Assembly: GCA_038227745.1 (NCBI GenBank)
Contig: JBBRPS010000294.1
Coordinates: 1-11,471, forward strand
From: DASPXY01 sp038227745
GTDB taxonomy: Bacteria > Planctomycetota > Planctomycetia > Gemmatales > Gemmataceae
Length of the DNA stretch: 11,471 nucleotides
Direction: 5' to 3'
In this document: positions 6,759 through 11,471 of the stretch, piece by piece
Position numbering within the stretch: the stretch's first letter is position 1
Layout of the letters: each line of letters starts with the position of its first letter
Position numbers and translations under genes: made by a program
The notes under the pieces: model-generated
The model's database searches: none
What the model was told of the DNA's origin: nothing
Seen by the model: only the letters and a program-made list of their open reading frames with translations

Positions 6759-7268
6759 TTGGAGTGGTCCCCTTTCGACTTGCCCCTGAGCGACTTGAGG
6801 CACCCGTTCCACGTCCACCACATGGAAATGGCCCTGGAGGAAGCGGCGGTCGCCGCCGCCGAGGGCGAGGTGCCGGTCGGGGCGGTGATCGTCTCGCTGC
6901 AGCGCGGCGTCATCGCCCAGGCGCACAACGAGCGCGAGAAGCTGAAGGATCCGACGGCCCACGCGGAGATGATCGCCATCACCCAGGCGGCGCAGGCGCT
7001 GGGCTCGTGGCGCCTGGAGGGGTGCGTCCTGTACGTGACGCTGGAGCCATGCCCGATGTGCGCCGGCGCCATCGTGCTGGCCCGGTTGCCGCTCGTCGTC
7101 TACGGCACCACCGACCCCAAGGCGGGTGCCTGCCACACGCTCTACCAGATCACGAGCGACCCGCGGCTGAACCACCGGGCGCAGGTGGTCGCCGGCGTGC
7201 TGGCCGAACGCTGTGCCGACGCGCTGACGTCCTTCTTCGCGGCGAAACGCAAGTCCGGGAAGGGCTGA
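6759..7268 (+). CDS. tadA: tRNA-specific adenosine deaminase TadA
   Basis: Zinc-dependent deaminase that converts adenosine 34 to inosine in the anticodon of tRNA-Arg(ACG), allowing it to decode CGU, CGC and CGA. The 169 residues match the family. The zinc/catalytic motifs are HAEM (His68, proton-shuttle Glu70) and PCPMC (Cys98, Cys101). The N-terminal HMEMALEEAAVAAAEGEVPV and the segment LYVTLEPCPMCAGAIVLARL are classic. The TTG start at 6759 is supported by AAGGAG (6747-6752) at 6 nt, overlapping the upstream stop codon; no ATG with a comparable site precedes the conserved domain. The N-terminal 15 residues are slightly longer than in E. coli-type proteins. This is normally a single-copy essential gene, so its position inside a run of envelope and hypothetical genes says little about its role. 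Confidence 0.95.
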   Translation: MEWSPFDLPLSDLRHPFHVHHMEMALEEAAVAAAEGEVPVGAVIVSLQRGVIAQAHNEREKLKDPTAHAEMIAITQAAQALGSWRLEGCVLYVTLEPCPMCAGAIVLARLPLVVYGTTDPKAGACHTLYQITSDPRLNHRAQVVAGVLAERCADALTSFFAAKRKSGKG

Positions 7269-7322
7269 GGGCGAGCCGGCAAGGGAGGAACGACTATCCT
7301 TTCCCCGTGCAGGAGTCGCATC

Positions 7323-8138
7323 ATGACCCGCTTCTGTTCCCGCCGCCCGTGGCCGCCGGCCCTGCTCCTGGCCGCGCTGCTTGTGTGCGGCCCGGCGGCC
7401 CTCCCGTCGGACCAGCCCGCCGTCCCCGCGGACCGGATCGTCTCGACGTTCTCGATCGTGGCCGCCGACCCGGAGACGGGCGTGTGCGGCGCCGCCGTCG
7501 CCAGCAAGTACCCGGCGGTCGGCAAGGCAGTCGCCTATGCCCGCGGCGGCGTCGGCGCGTTCTGCACGCAGCACTACCACGTCGCGAAGTGGGGCGAGCG
7601 CGCCCTCGACCTCCTGGAGGCTGGCAAGCTGCCCGAGGAGGTGCTGGGCGAACTGCTCAGGGACGACCAGGGCAGGGACGGGCGGCAGCTCGGCATCATC
7701 GACATGCAGGGGCGGGCGGCGAATCGCAACCCCGCGAAGGCCGCCGGCTCCAGCCGGTACTGGGGCGGCATGGTCGGCCGCTACTATGCCTGCCAGGGCA
7801 ACACGCTGACCGGCCGCGGCGTGATCGTGGCGATGGCGAAGGCGTACGAGGAGACGAAGGGCAGCCTCGCCGACCGGCTGCTGGCGGCGCTGCTGGCCGG
7901 CGACTGCGCCGGCGGCGACCACCGCGGCCGGCTGGCGGCGGGCATCCGCGTGGCGAAGCAGGGCGTCAAGGGTTACTGGCTGGAGCTGCACGTCGATAAC
8001 AGCAAGGACGCGGTGATCGAGCTGGCGAAGAAGTACGTCGAGCTGAAGCACGAGGCGAAGGGCGACTGGCCGGGCGGCCAGCCGCCGTTCAAGCACCCGT
8101 GCCCCGACCGGCCGCAACCGAAGTCTCCGGGGAACTGA
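7323..8138 (+). CDS. DUF1028 family protein with signal peptide
   Basis: DUF1028 protein of 271 residues, of undetermined function; the family is thought to be related to Ntn-type hydrolases. Residues 1-28 form a Sec signal (RR, then LLLAALLVC, ending ALPSDQ). The family core starts at STFSIVAADPETGVCGAAVA and includes GGVGAFCTQHYHV, LGIIDMQGRAANRNP, YACQGNTLTG and the Gly-rich AGDCAGGDHRGRLAAGIRV. The charged Pro/Lys tail (about 245-271) is outside the core. The ATG at 7323 has AGGAG (7311-7315) 7 nt upstream. It lies 54 nt after tadA on the same strand, so it may be co-transcribed or have its own weak promoter. Strong hairpins follow its stop. An exported location is inferred from the signal peptide; many family members elsewhere lack one. 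Confidence 0.85.
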   Translation: MTRFCSRRPWPPALLLAALLVCGPAALPSDQPAVPADRIVSTFSIVAADPETGVCGAAVASKYPAVGKAVAYARGGVGAFCTQHYHVAKWGERALDLLEAGKLPEEVLGELLRDDQGRDGRQLGIIDMQGRAANRNPAKAAGSSRYWGGMVGRYYACQGNTLTGRGVIVAMAKAYEETKGSLADRLLAALLAGDCAGGDHRGRLAAGIRVAKQGVKGYWLELHVDNSKDAVIELAKKYVELKHEAKGDWPGGQPPFKHPCPDRPQPKSPGN

Positions 8139-8158
8139 ACGCCGGCAGGGAGGGGAGC

Positions 8159-8194
8159 GCGGCGAGCCGGGGACGGGTGCCCCCGGCTCGCCGC
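8159..8194 (+). terminator. GC-rich 14-bp hairpin after the DUF1028 gene
   Basis: Arms 8159-8172 (GCGGCGAGCCGGGG) and 8181-8194 are perfect reverse complements with an 8-nt loop. It starts 20 nt after the stop. The position fits a terminator for the run ending here, though no T-run follows. The word GGCGAGCCGG also occurs at 7270-7279 just after tadA, so it may belong to a repeated motif. Confidence 0.5.
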
Positions 8195-8218
8195 CGCCTG
8201 ACGTCGCTGAAGGAACAG

Positions 8219-8322
8219 TAGTACTCCGGGGCGGAAGGTGGTCACACAAGCCCGAAGCGCAAGCGAGGACCCCCTCGCTTGCGCTTCGGGCTTGTGTGAC
8301 CACCTTCCGCCCCGGAGTACTA
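8219..8322. repeat. Perfect 50-bp inverted repeat with 4-nt loop between convergent genes
   Basis: Arms 8219-8268 and 8273-8322 are exact reverse complements over all 50 positions, with loop ACCC (8269-8272). The arm contains GTACTCCGGGGCGGAAGG and ACAAGCCCGAAGCGCAAGCG. It lies between the DUF1028 gene (plus) and the kinase gene (minus), 43 nt beyond the kinase stop. It could terminate or block transcription from both sides, or extrude as a cruciform. The words around GCTTGCGCTTCGGGCTTGT are, from memory, frequent in planctomycete intergenic DNA, so a dispersed palindromic element is likely. Perfect identity of the arms suggests recent origin or active maintenance. Confidence 0.9.
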
Positions 8323-8365
8323 TTCCGCGGCAGATCGGAGTCCGAACCCCTCCTCCGGCGGTCGC

Positions 8366-10225
8366 TCATCGTTGCGGCACAGCGATGCCCCAGAAATAGT
8401 CGAACCGCGGGCGCAACCTCCCGCGCCATCTCTCCAGTCGCTGCGACACGCGCGCAAAGGCGGTCGCTTCCGGGCCGTGCCCTCGGGGGATTTCGTCCGC
8501 AAATGGCTCGACGTCTTCGCGGTGCATGAGCAGGATGACCGACGGGGGCAACGCCGGCCAGTCGCGCGGGCCGTTTTCGTTCCCCTGCAACGCTTGCTCT
8601 ACCTCCTTCTGCTCGGGCTTCCGGCGGCGGTCGGCACACACGAGCAGGAACAAGGTCCCCGGCGGTCCCTCGATCTTCCACGACCCGACGGCGGGGAAGC
8701 GTACCTGCTCGTGATCCCGGACCGAGTTCGACTGAAGAGGGGCCAATTCGCGGACACGGCCCGAGGCGCCCACGCAGAAGACGCCGGCGCTGTACCCCCG
8801 AGGCACGTCGCAGCGCAGGACCAGGCGCTCGCCTTGTTTGAACGGGGCCAGGGCCTGCACTTGCTGCACGGTCCGCGGCGTGAAGACGTGGTCTTTCCCG
8901 TCCGCCCTCCGTTCGAGCACTTCGACCAGCGGTTGCCGCAGGGCGGGAGGTTCGGGGGGCGGGTTGGAGGGCCACGACAGCCAGCAGGCCAGTCCCGCCA
9001 CGGCCAGGACCAGGGCCGCGGCCGCGAGCAGGGTTCGCCCCGGCCGGCGCACGAACCGTTCCAGGTCCAGGGCAAGATCCTCGGCCTGGGGGTAGCGGTC
9101 CGCCGGCTCAGGGGCCAGCGCCCGCAGGCAGATGGCCTCCAGGCGGCGCGGGACGCGGGCGCGGGCCAGGGCAGTTCGGTCGACATCGCCCCGACGGGCA
9201 CGAGCCAGGCCTCTGTTAACGTCCTTGTCGGCGAAGGGGGCCGCGCCGGTCAGCAGGAAAAACAGGATACCGCCGGCGCCGAAGATGTCGCTGATCGGTC
9301 CCACGAGGTCCGTTTCCTCGCGGGCTTGCTCCGGGGCCATGTAGGCCGGCGTGCCGCCGCTCGGCCCGGTCTCCGGAGACCAGGGGCTGCGCCGCCGGGC
9401 CAGGCCGAAATCGACGATACGGGGCTGGCCGCGGTCGTCGATCAGGACGTTGGCCGGCTTGAGGTCCTGATGCGTCATGTGGCGGCGATGTACCTCGGCC
9501 AGGCCGCGGGCCACGCGGGCCACCAGGGCGGCGGCTTCGCGCGGGGGGAGCGGGCGGCGGCGCCACTCTGCCAGGCTGCACCCGTTGACGAACTCGGTCA
9601 CGAGGTAAGGGCGGTCGTCATGGGTGCCGTGGTCGTACACCCGCACCAGGTTCGGGTGGTTCGCCAGCGCCATGGCCCGGGCCTCGTTCAGGAACCTCTC
9701 TCGCGCAACCGGATCCTCCACGAGCCGTTTCTTCCCGAGCTTGATGGCCACGTCGCGGTTGAGGTCGGGGTCGAAGGCCCGGAACACCTCGCCCTGGGTC
9801 CCTTCGCCGAGGCGCGCCACGATCCGGTATCTGGAGATGGCCGCCGGCAAGGGGCCCGGGCTGTCGTTTTTGCCCTGGCGATAGTCGATCGTCGAGGCAC
9901 CGACCCGGGATGAGTCCTGCCGGCGTCCGTCGAGTAACTCCGGCGAGAGGGAGCCGTCCGGCTGCAGCAATGCGGGGAAGCGGCGGGCGTACTGCTCCAG
10001 GGGCAGGGGGTTGCCGGTCCGTTCGCGGTATTGCAGGTCGATCCTGACAAGCTCGTGCAGCAAGGAGAGGTTGCCGTCCACGTTGGGTCCCGCGAGGTAA
10101 TCATCCAGGGCCGGCGGAGGAGGCTGGCGTTTCCAGGCCGCCTCGAAGGAGTCGGCCACCCGGTCGATCCGTTCCAGGTCGGCCAGGGGGATCTGGTATT
10201 CGCCGAGCTGCTCGGGGGCATTCAT
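8366..10225 (-). CDS. Transmembrane Ser/Thr protein kinase with DUF4384-like C-terminal domain
   Basis: PknB-type (Hanks-type) kinase of 619 residues. Residues 1-125 form a planctomycete-type N-terminal region (ADSFEAAWKRQ, LPLEQYARRFPAL). The kinase domain spans about 133-392: glycine loop GEGTQGEVF (140-148), Lys162 in VAIKLG, helix-C Glu181, catalytic loop HQDLKPAN (252-259, Asp254), DFG (272-274) and APE (297-299). HQD replaces the usual HRD, a variant that may affect activation-loop control. One membrane helix lies at about 398-418. The outer part contains GERLVLRCDVPRGYSAGVF, GRVRELAPL and PAVGSWKIEGPPGTLFLLV, matching by eye the layout of DUF4384, followed by a tail of about 90 residues with no recognised domain. 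The ATG at 10225 has AAAGGA (10233-10238) 7 nt upstream; the frame stays open further 5' but crosses the promoter region and the divergent gene. Substrates are unknown; the divergent TPR gene is a candidate partner. Confidence 0.9.
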   Translation of the reverse strand: MNAPEQLGEYQIPLADLERIDRVADSFEAAWKRQPPPPALDDYLAGPNVDGNLSLLHELVRIDLQYRERTGNPLPLEQYARRFPALLQPDGSLSPELLDGRRQDSSRVGASTIDYRQGKNDSPGPLPAAISRYRIVARLGEGTQGEVFRAFDPDLNRDVAIKLGKKRLVEDPVARERFLNEARAMALANHPNLVRVYDHGTHDDRPYLVTEFVNGCSLAEWRRRPLPPREAAALVARVARGLAEVHRRHMTHQDLKPANVLIDDRGQPRIVDFGLARRRSPWSPETGPSGGTPAYMAPEQAREETDLVGPISDIFGAGGILFFLLTGAAPFADKDVNRGLARARRGDVDRTALARARVPRRLEAICLRALAPEPADRYPQAEDLALDLERFVRRPGRTLLAAAALVLAVAGLACWLSWPSNPPPEPPALRQPLVEVLERRADGKDHVFTPRTVQQVQALAPFKQGERLVLRCDVPRGYSAGVFCVGASGRVRELAPLQSNSVRDHEQVRFPAVGSWKIEGPPGTLFLLVCADRRRKPEQKEVEQALQGNENGPRDWPALPPSVILLMHREDVEPFADEIPRGHGPEATAFARVSQRLERWRGRLRPRFDYFWGIAVPQR

Positions 10226-10519
10226 GGCTTGGTCCTTTCGGGCCGGCTGGCGCTGCACCTCTGTTCTATCCCCGGACGGGCCGCCTTGCCGACACGGCTG
10301 CGCTTTTCTGGTTCCCTGTCGGGAAAACGGGCGAGATGGGGACAGGGATAAGAAGTGCTTGCGGCCCGTCTTGCGAGATGAAAAAAGGGATGAGCGGGAT
10401 TCGCAGCCCAGCCGATTGACCGGCGCCTTCGCCGGAGGGATAATCCACGCTTCAGGTGCGAGACGCCTTCGTGCGCTGCCGTTGCGAATCCTGGGCGCTT
10501 TTTTCTGAGGGGTTGTGCC
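10226..10519. other. Divergent intergenic region between kinase and TPR genes
   Basis: The 294 bases hold the leaders of two divergent genes. A near-consensus promoter for the TPR gene is at 10416-10444. On the minus strand the kinase leader has a good ribosome binding site, but only a weak -10-like word (TAGAAC, complement of about 10263-10268) and no clear -35. No small gene, RNA gene or long repeat was recognised. Confidence 0.5.
10416..10444 (+). promoter_or_regulatory. Sigma70-type promoter for the TPR gene
   Basis: TTGACC (10416-10421) and GATAAT (10439-10444) are separated by exactly 17 nt; each hexamer matches the consensus at 5 of 6 positions. Transcription would start near 10451, leaving a leader of about 70 nt. 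The sequence CGGCG-CCTT-CGCCG (10421-10434) is a small palindrome within the spacer and could bind a regulator. Reading is by eye; few other hexamer pairs in this GC-rich window are as good. Confidence 0.6.
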
Positions 10520-11471
10520 ATGACTTCGCCTGTCCGGATGTTGCCGGCCCTCGCGTGTTGCCTGGCCCTGCTCGGGTTCGCCCCGCCGTGCCTGGCAGGG
10601 ACGGCGGCGAAGACACCGCACTCCACGGCCGGCGGGAATTCCCCCAACGGGACGGCCGCCGCGGTCGCCGCGGGGAGGAAGCTGATCGCCGACAACGCGG
10701 GGCCGATCTGCCTGTTCGCTCACGCCGCCAGCACCTACGCCTACCGGAGCAGCGAGTACCTCGGCCACACGAAGACCTCCGACGGCTTGCACGAGCTGAC
10801 GTACAAGTTCACCGTCAAGGGGAACGTCAGGACGCAGACGATGACGATGGCGTTCTACTTCGAGGACAGCGGCAAGTTCCACGGGCTGCGCGTGCCGGCG
10901 TACACGACGATCCATGAGCCGTTCCAGCGGCTGAGTGCCTCGTACCTCAAGCAGCTGCGCCGGCAGATGGCCCAGCGGCCCGGCGTACAGGCCAACGCGA
11001 CGTTGCTGCGGGTGGTAGACAACGCCGATGCCCGGAAGCTGTGTGTGATGCACCTTGAGCAGGCGCAGCCCATCCGCAAGCAGGGCGGCGGAGCCGGCGA
11101 CCCGGGGAGCGCCGTCCAGGGCAGGACCGACCCGCTTTCGGCCAAGCAGAAGGCAGAGTCGCTGCGCGAACGGGACCAGTTGGAGGCGCAGGCGAAGAAG
11201 GCCGAGGCGGCCCAGGTCGGCAAGTTGCCTGCCGGTCAGCGGCGCGACTTGAAAGAGGCGGCGGCCTGGAACAAGCAGGCCGTGGCCCACTATCAAGAGG
11301 GGCGCTACCGCGAAGCTACCGCCCTGGCCAGGAAGGCACTGGCCATCCGCAAGAAAATCCTGGGGGACAACCACCCCGACACGGCCACCTCCCTCAACAA
11401 CCTGGGCTTCTTGCTGCAGGCGCATGGGGACTACGCAGCGGCACGGCCCTGCTACCAGCAGGCCCTCGCCA
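10520..11471 (+). CDS. Secreted TPR (kinesin-light-chain-like) protein, 3'-partial
   Basis: The frame is open from ATG 10520 to the end of the window (317 codons, no stop), so the C-terminus is missing. GAGGGG (10507-10512) lies 7 nt upstream. Residues 1-27 are a Sec-type signal peptide (LPALACCLALLGF, ending PPCLAG). Residues about 45-185 form a domain I do not recognise, with strand-rich stretches such as LHELTYKFTVKGNV and TMTMAFYFEDSGKF. A charged, Ala/Lys/Glu-rich linker follows (about 205-248, possibly coiled coil). TPR repeats start near 249: WNKQAVAHYQEGRYREATAL, ALAIRKKILGDNHPDTATSL and NNLGFLLQAHGDYAAARPCY. The ALAIRKKILGDNHPDTA spacing is the kinesin-light-chain/TPR_10-12 type, often present in many copies in planctomycete proteins and sometimes ahead of a CHAT peptidase domain; whether that applies here is beyond the window. 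It is divergent from the kinase gene, and a protein-scaffold role in the envelope is inferred. Confidence 0.85.
   Translation, partial: MTSPVRMLPALACCLALLGFAPPCLAGTAAKTPHSTAGGNSPNGTAAAVAAGRKLIADNAGPICLFAHAASTYAYRSSEYLGHTKTSDGLHELTYKFTVKGNVRTQTMTMAFYFEDSGKFHGLRVPAYTTIHEPFQRLSASYLKQLRRQMAQRPGVQANATLLRVVDNADARKLCVMHLEQAQPIRKQGGGAGDPGSAVQGRTDPLSAKQKAESLRERDQLEAQAKKAEAAQVGKLPAGQRRDLKEAAAWNKQAVAHYQEGRYREATALARKALAIRKKILGDNHPDTATSLNNLGFLLQAHGDYAAARPCYQQALA

Noticed and set aside
6534..8975. 813-codon minus-strand frame opposite tadA, DUF1028 and the kinase end
   Set aside because: It runs antisense through three supported genes and through the 50-bp palindrome, with no motif or ribosome binding site.
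8372..9913. Plus-strand frame opposite the kinase
   Set aside because: It mirrors the kinase gene; the minus-strand translation carries all kinase motifs in order.
10226..11425. Upstream extension of the kinase frame
   Set aside because: It would cross the promoter and the divergent TPR gene; ATG 10225 has AAAGGA at proper spacing and starts the typical N-terminal region.
1..11471. CRISPR arrays, tRNA or rRNA genes, toxin-antitoxin pairs, defence genes
   Set aside because: No regularly spaced direct repeats, no cloverleaf or rRNA words and no fitting protein families were seen.

Overview
The window looks like accessory-rich chromosome of a planctomycete, most likely of the Gemmata/Gemmataceae type. 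This is inferred from very high GC, a TAT-exported DUF1501 protein, a PVC-type 'membrane-bound dehydrogenase-like' propeller protein, a transmembrane Ser/Thr kinase with the HQD variant catalytic loop, a kinesin-light-chain-like TPR protein, and large intergenic palindromes of the kind scattered through planctomycete genomes. No rRNA, tRNA or CRISPR array was seen.

Layout. (1) Positions 2-883 hold the 3' part of an IS66-family transposase. It keeps its DDE residues but has lost the central zinc-finger/helix-turn-helix region in frame, and a likely right end of the element lies at 881-891. (2) Positions 892-1529 are gene-free and contain a perfect 25-bp inverted repeat. (3) Positions 1530-3378 encode a membrane-anchored dual-specificity-type phosphatase followed by a YjgP/YjgQ (LptF/LptG-like) permease; a 27-bp palindrome overlaps the phosphatase stop. 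(4) Positions 3548-8138 are a co-directional run: DUF1501 protein, secreted beta-propeller protein, a 70-residue DUF4177-like protein, tRNA adenosine deaminase TadA, and a secreted DUF1028 protein. The last four are tightly spaced with good ribosome binding sites. (5) The convergent gap 8139-8365 holds two strong hairpins, one a perfect 50-bp inverted repeat with a 4-nt loop. (6) A minus-strand transmembrane Ser/Thr kinase (8366-10225) is divergent from a plus-strand secreted TPR protein (from 10520, running off the window); the gap carries a near-consensus sigma70-type promoter facing the TPR gene.

How it fits together. TadA is a housekeeping tRNA-editing enzyme embedded among envelope or secreted proteins. 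The phosphatase and permease are adjacent, both membrane-linked, and may be co-transcribed. The kinase has a cytoplasmic catalytic domain, one membrane helix and an extracytoplasmic DUF4384-like domain, and its divergent neighbour is an exported TPR protein, so an envelope sensing pair is possible but unproven. No defence locus or biosynthetic cluster is recognisable. The least explained signals are the set of long palindromes at gene 3' ends and the internally deleted IS66 transposase.
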